A stretch of DNA of 64,000 bases from DSWT01 sp035373625 (GTDB taxonomy: Bacteria; Chloroflexota; Anaerolineae; B4-G1; SLSP01). Under the pieces are notes generated by a model. The model had not been told where the DNA came from. It saw only the letters and a list, made by a program, of their open reading frames with translations, and did not search any database. Positions 24,730 to 33,605 of the stretch are shown in pieces; positions within the stretch are counted from its first letter, which is position 1, and each line of letters opens with the position of its first letter. Position numbers and translations under genes: made by a program. Where the stretch lies: contig DAOSNS010000005.1 in the NCBI GenBank assembly GCA_035373625.1, forward strand, positions 1-64,000, read 5' to 3'.

Positions 24730-26520
24730 ATGAGGCGTGTGATGCGGCATCCCGGATTTCCTATGGCGCGGTTGGGCGGTGCGCTTGCCGCGTGGGGCGT
24801 ATGGGTGGCCTGGCCCACGTGGGGATGGGCAGCGGTGATCGTCGCGGCGGCGCCATGGGTGTTGGGATGGGTTGGCGAACGGAAAGCGCCCCGATTGACG
24901 GCGTTAGACGCGGCATTGGCGCTCTTTGTGCTCAGCGCGGGCGTGGGGGTGTGGGCAAGCTACGACCGCACCGGCGTCCACGCGATCTTTCCCGCGTATC
25001 CGATGGGCTGGGCCAAGCTGTGGGGACTGCTGCTGGCGGCGCTCCTGTACGCCGCGTTGGCCGCATTGACAACCGAAACGGCGCGCCGTTGGGCCGTGGC
25101 GCTGCTGACCGGCGTTGGCGCAGCAGGCGCACTGCTCTTTAGCATTGCTCATTTGAGGATAGCGCCGCCGGCGATAACGCGGGTCGCCGCCTGGCTGATC
25201 CCGAACGACAACGTCATCGCAGGCCTGATCGCCCCGCTGCTCGTGCTCGACGTGGGGATGTTGCTCACGCTGCGCGGCGATGGCGTGATGTGGAAATCGC
25301 GGCTACAGATTTGGGGAATAGCGACCGGCCTGGTGATGCTCGCCGCGCTGCCCCTCACCGGCTCACGCGGCGCGTGGCTTACGCTCGGTGTGGCGCTGGG
25401 CCTGGCGGCCTTCTGGCAAGGTGCGCGGCGCTGTGGACGGGACTGGCTGCGCTTCGGCGCCTTTACCGGCGGCCTGACCGCGGGCGTGCTGTTGGGCGGC
25501 TGGTTGGTCGTCCGCTCTGGTCTGTGGGCGACCGTGATCCACCACCCGGACATCGCCAACCGGCTGTGGATTTTCCTGCGCGGATGGCTGCTGGTGCGCG
25601 ATTATCCGTTTACCGGCAGTGGCCTGGGCAACTTCGCGCTCGTGGATTCCACCTACGCACAGTTGATCCACGTGCCCACGCTGCCCTTCAGCCACGCGCT
25701 GCTGCTCGACGTGGCCGTGGAACAAGGGCTGCTGGGCGCGCTGGCGATAATCGCCGTGTGGATTAGCGCATTGTGGCAGGGACTATGGGCGCTGGCTCGC
25801 GCCGAAAAACGTTTGCCGCTGCTCGGTGCCGGGCTGCTGACGCTGGTCGTGATTATCGTCCACGGGCTAGGGGATGACGCGCTGTACAGCAGCCGGTGGA
25901 GTGCCTTCCTGTGGATGCCGGTGGGTGTGCTTGTGGCGACGCAAGGGGATGCGCCTATGGCTCCGGTGTGGCAGCGGCGGATCGGACGAATCGGCGCGGC
26001 AGCACTCGCTGTGGGACTGGCCGTGGCGCTGTTCACACTGCGGCAGACGCTCGTCCCGGCATGGTATGCCAACCTGGGCGCATTGACGCAAACACAAACT
26101 GAATTACCGTGGTACAATTATCGTCAGTTCGACAACCCGACATTGGACGAGATCCGGCGACGTGAGAACCTCACGCGCGCCGAGGCATACTTCAACCTGG
26201 CGCTGACCTTCGATCCGGGACAAGTCACGGCGCGCACACGCCTGGCGCAGATGGCGCTCGCGCGCGGCGATTACGCGGCGGCTCTGGCGCACACCCAAGC
26301 GGCATGGAACGCGGGGCACCGCGACCGGGTGACGCGGCTCCTTCTCAGCGACGCCCTGGCCGCCAACGGCAAGGTCGCCCAGGCGGCGGCGTTAGCGCGG
26401 GGCCTCACCTGGGCCGACGGGCGATTGGAAGGGCAGGCTTTCTATCGCTATCAACAACAGGGCGACCAGCGGCGGGCGTTGTATGCAAAGCATGTGGCGC
26501 GGCTTTTGTCAACGGACTGA
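24730..26520 (+). CDS. O-antigen ligase/polymerase-like membrane protein with TPR tail
   Basis: Encodes up to 596 residues with about ten to twelve membrane segments. The Wzy_C/WaaL signature region is 'NRLWIFLRGWLLVRDYPFTG' plus 'SGLGNFALV' and 'SHALLLDVAVEQGLLGALAI'. The C-terminal roughly 150 residues form TPR-like helices ('RAEAYFNLALTFDPGQVTAR', 'ARGDYAAALAHTQAAW'). These proteins join lipid-linked glycans to acceptors or polymerise them outside the membrane. The start may be 24742, where gagg lies 6 nt upstream, rather than 24730. A second ligase-like protein is at 59532. Confidence 0.85.
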   Translation: MRRVMRHPGFPMARLGGALAAWGVWVAWPTWGWAAVIVAAAPWVLGWVGERKAPRLTALDAALALFVLSAGVGVWASYDRTGVHAIFPAYPMGWAKLWGLLLAALLYAALAALTTETARRWAVALLTGVGAAGALLFSIAHLRIAPPAITRVAAWLIPNDNVIAGLIAPLLVLDVGMLLTLRGDGVMWKSRLQIWGIATGLVMLAALPLTGSRGAWLTLGVALGLAAFWQGARRCGRDWLRFGAFTGGLTAGVLLGGWLVVRSGLWATVIHHPDIANRLWIFLRGWLLVRDYPFTGSGLGNFALVDSTYAQLIHVPTLPFSHALLLDVAVEQGLLGALAIIAVWISALWQGLWALARAEKRLPLLGAGLLTLVVIIVHGLGDDALYSSRWSAFLWMPVGVLVATQGDAPMAPVWQRRIGRIGAAALAVGLAVALFTLRQTLVPAWYANLGALTQTQTELPWYNYRQFDNPTLDEIRRRENLTRAEAYFNLALTFDPGQVTARTRLAQMALARGDYAAALAHTQAAWNAGHRDRVTRLLLSDALAANGKVAQAAALARGLTWADGRLEGQAFYRYQQQGDQRRALYAKHVARLLSTD

Positions 26521-26575
26521 ACGGATTTTTAACTGTGAATCATGCAAATTTTCGCATAGATGAGCAAGAGAAGAA

Positions 26576-26632
26576 GTGGGGGTTTGGGGGGCGGGTATAG
26601 CCTGCCCCTCAACCCCCACCCCTAGATTTTTT
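26576..26632 (+). terminator. Terminator-like hairpin ahead of the sialidase-like gene
   Basis: A strong imperfect inverted repeat of about 19 bp (gtgggggtt... at 26576 and its complement ending cccccac at 26619) is followed by an ATTTTTT run (26626-26632). It lies between the ligase gene and the GTG start at 26645, so it could terminate the upstream operon or act as an attenuator for the downstream gene. Confidence 0.5.
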
Positions 26633-26644
26633 AGAGGGAAAACG

Positions 26645-29260
26645 GTGCATAGATTTATACGGAACTTCATTATTGTGGCGATTTTGGCGGGACTGCTGCT
26701 TGGCGGACGGGTCTGGACGGCGCAGGCGCAGGAGACGGGCGGCGAATGGAGCGAGCCGATCAACCTCTCCAAGTCGGGCGCGGCGTCGGACCCGGTGGTG
26801 GTGGACGGGCCGCGCGGCACCTTGCAAGCCATCTGGTGGGACGCCTTCGACGGGCTGACGACGTCCATCTTCGACGGCAAAACCTGGTCCGACCCCGTCA
26901 TTGCCCCGATCATCACCTTTACGGAAGATGGCGATGCGATTTGGATCGTCTGGGACCAAAAACCGCTCATCATCAGCGATAACGCCGGCCTCGTGCACGC
27001 TTTCTGGACGGATACCGGCGATCCCTACCGACCGGGCATCCGGCGCCTGCTGCACAGCCAGTTGCGCATCGGCACGACAAATTGGTCCGCCCCCAGAGTC
27101 GAAGCGCGCGAGGTGCTGGCGTACACCGCCGTGCGCGATCCTGCCGACGGCCTGATCCTCATCTACATCCGCAACGAACAAAGCGCCCAATTGCCCGCCG
27201 GCATCTACTTCAACTACGTGAGCGGGAGCAGCACGGCCAGGCTCATCTATCCTACGCGCTATTTCAGAGGCGTGAAGCCCGAAGACGTCCACATGCACCT
27301 GCTGATGGACGATCAGGGCATCATCTACTTTGCGTGGGATGACCCGCGGCTGCAAAAGGTGCTGTTCACCACCTCGCCGGATAAAGGCAAAACCTGGACC
27401 GAAGCGCGGGTCATCGGCGACGATATCGAAGATACCGCGCAGCATCCTCACATCCTCGATGGGCCGGGGACGCAAACGTTGTTGATTTGGGAAGATAGAC
27501 GCGCCACGTGCGCTCTGTACCAGCAAGTCTCAGCGGACGGCGGCGCGACATGGAGTGAACGCACCCGCATCCTCGAAGGGCTGCGCACCTGTCCACAACA
27601 GATAGACACCTTGCGCACCACCGAAGGCCAGGTGCTCCTGGTGGGCGGCGTGGGCAGCAATCAGCTTATCCTGGCCGCCTGGGATGGAACACGCTGGTCA
27701 GAGCCGAAGACCCTGAGCTTCAGCTTCGACGATCCCGTCGTCAAACGCCGTGTGACGCTCGATAAACTGCGTGCCATCCTGGTGAACGACACCCTGGCAG
27801 TGAGCGGCTTTGGACAGGATGGCGAAGTCTGGTTCCAGCAGGCGCAGGTGAGCGCCATGGCCTGGGCCTTTGCCCCGCCGCTGCCGTGGTCAAATCCGGT
27901 GAACGTCTCGCAGGGTGAAGTGACGCCCGGCCTGCCGGCCATGACGGTGGATAATGCGGGGCGTGTGCACGTCTTGTGGGCCGAACAAAAAGAAACGCCC
28001 GGCACGGCGCTTTACTATGCCCGCAACGAGGGCGCTGCCGATCCCACACGCTGGACGCGGCCCGCGCGCGTGCTCAGTTCGGCGACCATCGCCCACCAAC
28101 CCGACATCGTCGTCGTGGGTGACCGCCTGCACGCCGTCTGGAGCGGCGGCACGAACGGCGGCATCTTCTACAGCCGCGCCTACGTCCGCGATGCCTACGT
28201 TTCCGGCGGATGGAGCACGGCCATCCCGCTCTCCAGCGGCAATGCCACAGGGAGCTGGCCGCGCATCGTGGCCGATCTGGGAGGAACGTTGCACGTCGTC
28301 TACGCTGTGCCGCTGAACGAAGGCCGTGGCCTCTACTACACGCGCTCCGACGACGCCGGCGAGACCTGGTCGCCGCCGCAATTGATCCTCGATGCCGCCG
28401 CACGGGGCTGGGCGCAGGTTGATCATCCCACGCTTGCCGTGGACGCGCAACGTACCCTGCACGTCGCCTGCATGCGCCAGAGCCTCCCCGGTGCCGGCCT
28501 GCCGGCGGAAATCCTCTACATCCGCTCCGGCGACGAGGGCAAGACCTGGTCGGAGCCGGTTAGCCTCGCCACCGACGCCGCCGATTGGCCGCAACTGGCG
28601 ACGACGTACACCGGCGAGGTGCACATCCTGTGGCAGGAAGTGACCGGCGCGCGGGGATGGTATCATCGCTGGTCCGCAAACAACGGCGCCGACTGGGCCA
28701 TGCGCGCGCGGCTGCGCAGCTTCGAGAGCATCGAAGGGCCGGTGCGCGTAGCGGTGGATGGCACGGGCGCTCTCCACGTGGCGGCGCTCGGCTACGACGA
28801 CGCCCAACAGCCGGCGCTCCTCTACAGCGTCTGGCATGCGCAGCGCTGGAGTGACGTGGAGATGCTGCGCATGGCACCGGGCTTTGTCAACGAAGCGGGC
28901 GTGGCGGTCGCCGCGCAGCCACTGTTGGGACAGCTCAGCGTGGTTTTCCGTGGCCGCCTGACCAACACACGGGGCGTCATGCAGACAGACATCTATGCCA
29001 CACAGCGGGAGATTGCCGCCGTGGAGGTCCTGCCCACACCGGCCTTCACCCCGCCGCCTACGGCCACGCCCACGCCCACCCCCACGCCGCAGCCCACCCC
29101 CACCCCGCGTCCGACGGTCAACATCGCACCGCCGCCTGCCGGACAGCAAACAGTAACGATCGGGCCGGTCACATTGCCGGTGTATGCCATCGGCGGCATC
29201 CTGGGAGCTGCCATCCTCGTCATCCTCGCCATCCTGTTGATGGGGCGACGACGACGGTAG
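26645..29260 (+). CDS. Membrane-anchored sialidase-like beta-propeller protein
   Basis: Encodes 871 residues from a GTG start chosen for the agaggga Shine-Dalgarno and because it directly precedes the signal peptide (about 5-30, ending 'TAQAQ'). Repeated Asp-box motifs ('SPDKGKTWTEAR', 'SADGGATWSERT', 'SDDAGETWSPPQ', 'SGDEGKTWSEPV') mark two or more sialidase/BNR-type propellers. A Pro/Thr linker (about 800-830) and a C-terminal membrane segment with RRRR tether it to the cell. The catalytic Arg triad of true sialidases cannot be confirmed, so a glycan-binding role is equally possible. Paralog of the gene at 52342. Confidence 0.83.
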   Translation: MHRFIRNFIIVAILAGLLLGGRVWTAQAQETGGEWSEPINLSKSGAASDPVVVDGPRGTLQAIWWDAFDGLTTSIFDGKTWSDPVIAPIITFTEDGDAIWIVWDQKPLIISDNAGLVHAFWTDTGDPYRPGIRRLLHSQLRIGTTNWSAPRVEAREVLAYTAVRDPADGLILIYIRNEQSAQLPAGIYFNYVSGSSTARLIYPTRYFRGVKPEDVHMHLLMDDQGIIYFAWDDPRLQKVLFTTSPDKGKTWTEARVIGDDIEDTAQHPHILDGPGTQTLLIWEDRRATCALYQQVSADGGATWSERTRILEGLRTCPQQIDTLRTTEGQVLLVGGVGSNQLILAAWDGTRWSEPKTLSFSFDDPVVKRRVTLDKLRAILVNDTLAVSGFGQDGEVWFQQAQVSAMAWAFAPPLPWSNPVNVSQGEVTPGLPAMTVDNAGRVHVLWAEQKETPGTALYYARNEGAADPTRWTRPARVLSSATIAHQPDIVVVGDRLHAVWSGGTNGGIFYSRAYVRDAYVSGGWSTAIPLSSGNATGSWPRIVADLGGTLHVVYAVPLNEGRGLYYTRSDDAGETWSPPQLILDAAARGWAQVDHPTLAVDAQRTLHVACMRQSLPGAGLPAEILYIRSGDEGKTWSEPVSLATDAADWPQLATTYTGEVHILWQEVTGARGWYHRWSANNGADWAMRARLRSFESIEGPVRVAVDGTGALHVAALGYDDAQQPALLYSVWHAQRWSDVEMLRMAPGFVNEAGVAVAAQPLLGQLSVVFRGRLTNTRGVMQTDIYATQREIAAVEVLPTPAFTPPPTATPTPTPTPQPTPTPRPTVNIAPPPAGQQTVTIGPVTLPVYAIGGILGAAILVILAILLMGRRRR

Positions 29261-29261
29261 T

Positions 29262-29300
29262 GTCAACGGATTTAACGGATTGAAAACGGATTTTTGACAT
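29262..29300. repeat. Dispersed 'caacggatt' repeat copy
   Basis: Contains gtcaacggatttaacggatt followed by aaaacggattttt, a member of the family also seen at 15800, 21800 and 26510. Confidence 0.6.
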
Positions 29301-29334
29301 TGGACTTTCAACCTTAGACTATATCTGGAGGAAA

Positions 29335-30297
29335 ATGATGAAACGAGCATTGGTTTGTGGAGCCGGGGGATTCATCGGCGGACATCTGGTGAAGAAACTC
29401 AAGCGCGAAGGCTATTGGGTGCGCGGCGTGGACATCAAAGAGCATGAATTTGCCCCCACGCAAGCGGACGAATTCCTGAAGCTCGACCTGCGCCTGCCGG
29501 AGAGCTGTTGGGAGGCGCTTTCTGTGCCGGGCGGAACCTTCGACGAGGTCTATCAGTTGGCGGCGGATATGGGTGGGATGGGCTTCATCCACACGGCGGA
29601 GACCGAGATCATGCACAACAGCGTGCTCATCAACGTCCACATGACGCGGACGGCAGCGGTGATGGGGGTACCACGCTACTTCTTCTCCTCGTCGGTTTGC
29701 GTCTACCGCGACATGAAGCCCGGCGAGCCGGAAATGACCGAAGCCGAAGCAATCCCCGCCAATCCCGACAACGAGTACGGCTGGGAAAAGCTCTATTCCG
29801 AGCGGGTGGCGCAAGCCTACAGCCGCCACTATCCCATGCAGGTGCGCATTGCCCGCTTCCAAAACTGCTACGGCCCGGAAGGTACGTGGCGCGGCGGGCG
29901 TGAGAAGGCCCCGGCTGCGATCTGCCGCAAAGTCGCCGAGGCCGAAGATGGTGGCACCATCGAGGTATGGGGTGACGGCACGGCCATTCGCTCCTACACC
30001 TATGTAGATGATATGGTGGATGGCATCTACCTGCTGATGCAATCGAACCTCGAAGGTCCGGTGAATATCGGTTGCCCGCAGTACGTGACAGTGGACGAAC
30101 TGGTGCACACCGTCGCCGAAGTCGCCGGCAAGAAGATTCACATCAAGCACGTTCCCGGCCCGGTCGGCGTGCAATCGCGCAACTTCAGCAACGCGCGCAT
30201 CTACTCCCTCGGCTGGCAGGCCAGGTATTACCTGAAAGACGGGATCGCCAGGACGTATCCGTGGGTGGAAGAACAGGTTAAACGTTGGCGCGGTTGA
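29335..30297 (+). CDS. GDP-mannose 3,5-epimerase-like SDR
   Basis: Encodes 320 residues. The Rossmann motif 'GAGGFIGGHL' is at 9-18. 'AADMGGMGFI' (76-85) and 'YGPEGTWRGGREKAPAAICR' are hallmarks of GDP-mannose 3,5-epimerase, the plant enzyme that makes GDP-L-galactose. Cys122 in 'SSSVCVY' and the Tyr148-x3-Lys152 pair in 'NEYGWEK' fit its catalytic set. The predicted reaction is double epimerisation of GDP-mannose; a related NDP-sugar is possible. It opens the main polysaccharide operon, with ggagg at the Shine-Dalgarno, 60 bp before the Wzm gene. Confidence 0.85.
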   Translation: MMKRALVCGAGGFIGGHLVKKLKREGYWVRGVDIKEHEFAPTQADEFLKLDLRLPESCWEALSVPGGTFDEVYQLAADMGGMGFIHTAETEIMHNSVLINVHMTRTAAVMGVPRYFFSSSVCVYRDMKPGEPEMTEAEAIPANPDNEYGWEKLYSERVAQAYSRHYPMQVRIARFQNCYGPEGTWRGGREKAPAAICRKVAEAEDGGTIEVWGDGTAIRSYTYVDDMVDGIYLLMQSNLEGPVNIGCPQYVTVDELVHTVAEVAGKKIHIKHVPGPVGVQSRNFSNARIYSLGWQARYYLKDGIARTYPWVEEQVKRWRG

Positions 30298-30357
30298 ACG
30301 TTGAAACGCCCGGCGTGCATAGGGGAAAATTACGCGGTTTGAGGAGATCGAAGCCTT

Positions 30358-31209
30358 ATGACTGAGGGTGAAGCAATGGCGCCGGTGGTGCTCATCGAAC
30401 CCTCGCGCGGATGGGCGGCGCTGGGGTTGCGGGAAGTGTGGGCGTACCGGGAGTTGTTGTTCTTCCTGGTGTGGCGCGACCTGAAGGTGCGTTATCGCCA
30501 GACGGCGCTCGGTGTGCTGTGGGTGGTGTTGCAGCCGGTGTTGAGTATGGTGGTCTTCAGCCTGCTCTTCGGCGGACTGCTTAAAGTGCCATCGGGGGGC
30601 GTCCCCTACCCCATCTTCGCCTATGCCGCGCTCCTGCCGTGGAACTACTTCGCCGCGTCGTTCAACCGCTCGTCGGCAAGCCTGGTAGGCAGCGCGCACC
30701 TGATCACGAAAGTGTACTTTCCGCGCCTGGTGATCCCCATCAGCGGTGTGCTTTCGGGGCTGGTGGACTTCGCCGTAGCCTTCATCGTGTTGATCGGGAT
30801 GATGGCGTTCTACAGCATCACCCCAACGCCCGCCGTAGTCCTGCTGCCGGCGTTCATCCTGCTGGCGATGGTGACCGCGCTCGGCTTCGGGCTATGGCTG
30901 TCGGCGCTCAACGTGCGCTACCGCGACATCAACTACCTGATCCCCTACCTGGTGCAAGTGGGGATGTACCTGACACCGGTGATCTACGGCAGCTCGCTGA
31001 TCCCGGAGCGCTTCCGCTTCCTGCTGGCGCTGAATCCGATGACCGGTGTGGTGGAGGGCTTCCGCTGGGCGCTACTGGGCAATCACCTGGCCGACGCCCA
31101 ACCGCCGGGCGCACTGTTCCCCGTCTCCATCGGCATCGCCCTGGCGATCCTGGTCTCCGGCGCGATCTTCTTCCGCCGCACGGAGCGGACGTTTGCAGAC
31201 ATTATCTAG
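30358..31209 (+). CDS. Polysaccharide ABC transporter permease (Wzm-type), copy 1
   Basis: Encodes 283 residues with six predicted membrane segments. 'WRDLKVRYRQTALGVLWVVL', 'FAYAALLPWNYFA', 'KVYFPRLVIPIS' and 'LNPMTGVVEGFRWALLG' are characteristic of ABC-2 permeases that export lipid-linked polysaccharide (Wzm/KpsM/TagG group). The alternative start ATG at 30373 has a closer gaggg. No ATPase gene is immediately adjacent; the nearest downstream candidate (33078) is truncated, and the intact ATPase is at 38126. About 60% similar by eye to the second permease at 36753. Confidence 0.92.
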   Translation: MTEGEAMAPVVLIEPSRGWAALGLREVWAYRELLFFLVWRDLKVRYRQTALGVLWVVLQPVLSMVVFSLLFGGLLKVPSGGVPYPIFAYAALLPWNYFAASFNRSSASLVGSAHLITKVYFPRLVIPISGVLSGLVDFAVAFIVLIGMMAFYSITPTPAVVLLPAFILLAMVTALGFGLWLSALNVRYRDINYLIPYLVQVGMYLTPVIYGSSLIPERFRFLLALNPMTGVVEGFRWALLGNHLADAQPPGALFPVSIGIALAILVSGAIFFRRTERTFADII

Positions 31210-31369
31210 CGACAGGGGTAGCCATTTAAACCAAAATATGGTATCATAAGGATAAGTACGGGATTTTAGATTGCCGATTTTAGATTTTGGCATGCGCGCT
31301 CCAAAATCCGAAGTCCGACGGTACACTTTGGGATTCCCTATAGTCACGACGGCGCGGAGAGGATAAGCT
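31210..31369. other. Intergenic region with degenerate repeat
   Basis: The 160-bp gap contains tandem 'gattttagattgccgatttt'-type words (31263-31290) and a TATCAT -10-like element near 31240. A ggagagg Shine-Dalgarno ends the gap. No ORF is seen. Confidence 0.5.
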
Positions 31370-33061
31370 GTGCGACTGCCCAAACTGAATATAGCCGATA
31401 TGGGCAAAAAACTGCGCGAGCCAGAGACGTTGATGCTGTTAGGCATCCTGCTGGCGGCGCTGGCGCTGCGTGTGTGGGGGATAGATTTTGGCCTTCCCTA
31501 CAATTATCACCCAGATGAACGGGGGCACGTCATCGAAGCTGCACGCATGGGTATGGAACGCACGCTACGACCCGCAACTCTCGCGTGGCCGCCGTTTTAC
31601 GCGTATATCCTTATGGGCGAATATGCGCTTGAACTAGGAACAGGTCTTTTGTTAGGAACGTATTCGTCATTAGCCGATTTCGCCAATCAAATCACTGCCG
31701 ATCCCTCGCTATTCTTTTTATCAGGTAGACTCACCAGTGCTTTTACAGGCGCACTCACAACTCTGGTTGTCTATAAGATTGGGAAAATCGCCTACAATCA
31801 GCGGGTTGGCTTGATCGCCGCGTGGTTTCTGGCTGTGGCATTTTTGCATGTGCGGGATTCTCATTATGCGGTCAATGATGCGTTACTCACCTTTCTGACG
31901 ACGCTTTCTCTGCTCGGAACAGTGCTCATAGTCCAGAAGAAAGGTTTAGCCTATTATGTGTTAGCCGGAGGCGCAGCGGGATTGGCTTTTGCCACTAAAT
32001 ACACGGCCATATTTGTGCTCGTTCCTATGGTCATCGCTCATATCGTGTCGCTCCACTTGACCCGCAAGCAACTCTCTCTCCGTGGCCTCAAAATATGGCC
32101 TCTTGTGGCCGGCTTCGCCGCTTGCGCCGGCGGCGCTATCTTAGGCTCGCCTTACTTTATCCTGACGCCGCGCAAAGTGTTTGACGATATCGTTTCCAGC
32201 ATTTATGCGTATGGGCAACGGGGGTTTGAGGGTTGGCAAATTGACCCGGCTGGCGGGTATATTTTTTATCTGAAATCTTTGGGATGGGGTTTAGGTATAG
32301 GGTTATTGGCGTTGTGCCTGGTGGGTGTAGTTGTAACCCTGATCAAGCGCGCTCCTATCCATCTCATCTTGCTGACATTCCCGGCATTCCTTTATCTCTT
32401 TATGGGCCGCCAGGAGATGTATTTCGCGCGCTTTCTTTTGCCAGCGCTTCCCCCCTTGCTTGTCATAGCTGCGGGGCTAATCGAAGAGATTGCACAAAAT
32501 ATAAAGCCTTATCTTCGCGTACCTCAACCGCCCCTGCTTTTTCTACTCGTTATGCTTGTCACTGTGCAACCGTTGGGTGCTTCTATCTATAACGGTTATG
32601 TCTTGACCCAAACAGATACCCGCACACTGGCTAAAGAATGGATAGAAAGTCATCTCCCGGAGGGAAGCAAAATTGCGGTAGACTGGCCGCACCACGGACC
32701 ACCCTTAGCAACGCAAGCGGATCCGGGACCTGGTGTTAGCCGCATTTATGAGGTATGGCTGGTCGGCGGGCATGGCTTATCTGATTACCGCCTGGACGAT
32801 TATCGCGCAAAAGGCTATGAATATCTCATAGCCAGTAGTTTTATTTACAATATTCCCTTGCTAGATGCAGAAAAGGATACGGCGCGACGCAATTTTTACG
32901 CCAGCCTGGATCAGGAGTTGACCTTAGTGCAAACCTTTTGGCCGAACACAACGCAGACAGAACCCGCTTTCATCTTTGACGAAGTTGTGGGGCCGGCGGT
33001 CAGCCTCTGGCAGCGTGAGCGGCCTGGGCCAGTGCTCAAAATTTACCGACTGACACCGTGA
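31370..33061 (+). CDS. GT39/PMT-type membrane glycosyltransferase
   Basis: Encodes 563 residues from a GTG start (ggagagg 6-8 nt upstream). About ten to twelve membrane segments in the N-terminal 420 residues are followed by a soluble C-terminal domain. The first extracytoplasmic loop carries the expected acidic pair in 'YNYHPDERGHVIEAARMG', the catalytic Asp-Glu of GT-C mannosyltransferases (PMT/ArnT). It would transfer a sugar from a polyprenyl-phosphate donor to an external acceptor, and the DPM-like GT at 21916 could make that donor. The DNA is visibly AT-richer than the flanking Wzm gene. Confidence 0.85.
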   Translation: MRLPKLNIADMGKKLREPETLMLLGILLAALALRVWGIDFGLPYNYHPDERGHVIEAARMGMERTLRPATLAWPPFYAYILMGEYALELGTGLLLGTYSSLADFANQITADPSLFFLSGRLTSAFTGALTTLVVYKIGKIAYNQRVGLIAAWFLAVAFLHVRDSHYAVNDALLTFLTTLSLLGTVLIVQKKGLAYYVLAGGAAGLAFATKYTAIFVLVPMVIAHIVSLHLTRKQLSLRGLKIWPLVAGFAACAGGAILGSPYFILTPRKVFDDIVSSIYAYGQRGFEGWQIDPAGGYIFYLKSLGWGLGIGLLALCLVGVVVTLIKRAPIHLILLTFPAFLYLFMGRQEMYFARFLLPALPPLLVIAAGLIEEIAQNIKPYLRVPQPPLLFLLVMLVTVQPLGASIYNGYVLTQTDTRTLAKEWIESHLPEGSKIAVDWPHHGPPLATQADPGPGVSRIYEVWLVGGHGLSDYRLDDYRAKGYEYLIASSFIYNIPLLDAEKDTARRNFYASLDQELTLVQTFWPNTTQTEPAFIFDEVVGPAVSLWQRERPGPVLKIYRLTP

Positions 33062-33077
33062 GCGGCACGATACGTCT

Positions 33078-33350
33078 ATGAGCGATATTGCTATTCGTGT
33101 CGAAAACCTGTCCAAGCTCTATCACATCGGCCTCGCCCGCCAGCGGCACGATACGCTGCGGGATGCGATTGCCGATTTCAGATCGAAGATTGTAGATTGG
33201 GGCAGACGCTCACGTCAATCATCAATCGGCAATCCACAATCTGACGACACCCTCTGGGCGCTCAAGGACGTTTCCTTCGAGGTCAAGCGCGGCGAAGTCG
33301 TCGGCGTGATTGGCCGCAACGGCGCGGGACTGCCGGTTGTCATTTGGTGA
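33078..33350 (+). pseudogene. Truncated wzt (polysaccharide ABC ATPase), 5' copy 1
   Basis: The first 83 codons are an ABC ATPase N-terminus ('SDIAIRVENLSKLYHIG', 'LWALKDVSFEVKRGEVVGVI'), but the reading frame breaks off inside the Walker A loop: GRNGAG is followed by LPVVIW and a stop instead of KST. Bases 33252-33328 match the intact wzt at 38288-38364 with one difference, and the first 90 bases match copy 2 at 36541 with three. It cannot bind ATP. A degenerate repeat lies in frame between 33181 and 33240. It immediately precedes the cassette 33378-36523. Confidence 0.88.
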
Positions 33351-33377
33351 CGCTTGATTCTTCATAATGGAGGTACA

Positions 33378-33605
33378 ATGATGAAAAGTAGATTAGGTTT
33401 GGCCTTGGTGCTGGCAATATGGGCTGCGGCGTATATGACGGTGCGCCCGGTCTATGCATACCTCGATCCGGGTACGGGTAGTTTTATCTTCCAGCTTATT
33501 GCCGGTGCAGTGGTCGGCGGTTTGGTTGTACTCAAGGTCTATTGGAAAAAAATCACAAGCTTTTTCACCAAAAAGCAGGCAAAGCCGGACGATGACGAAC
33601 TCTGA
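33378..33605 (+). CDS. DPGTGS-motif small membrane protein
   Basis: Encodes 75 residues. A signal-peptide-like segment (about 3-24, 'GLALVLAIWAAAYMTVRPVYA') ends just before 'YLDPGTGSFIFQ', followed by a second hydrophobic segment 'LIAGAVVGGLVVLKVYW' and a lysine-rich tail. Small proteins with this DPGTGS signature recur in bacterial exopolysaccharide loci next to NoeA-like methyltransferases and sulfatase-fold proteins, as here; to my knowledge their function is not established. ATG at 33378 or 33381 follows a ggagg. The next gene starts within its last codons. Confidence 0.8.
   Translation: MMKSRLGLALVLAIWAAAYMTVRPVYAYLDPGTGSFIFQLIAGAVVGGLVVLKVYWKKITSFFTKKQAKPDDDEL

Noticed and set aside
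27890..29350. 486-residue minus-strand ORF
   Set aside because: Antisense to the sialidase-like gene, whose signal peptide and Asp boxes are unambiguous.
29314..30699. 461-residue minus-strand ORF
   Set aside because: Antisense to the 3,5-epimerase-like gene and the Wzm gene.
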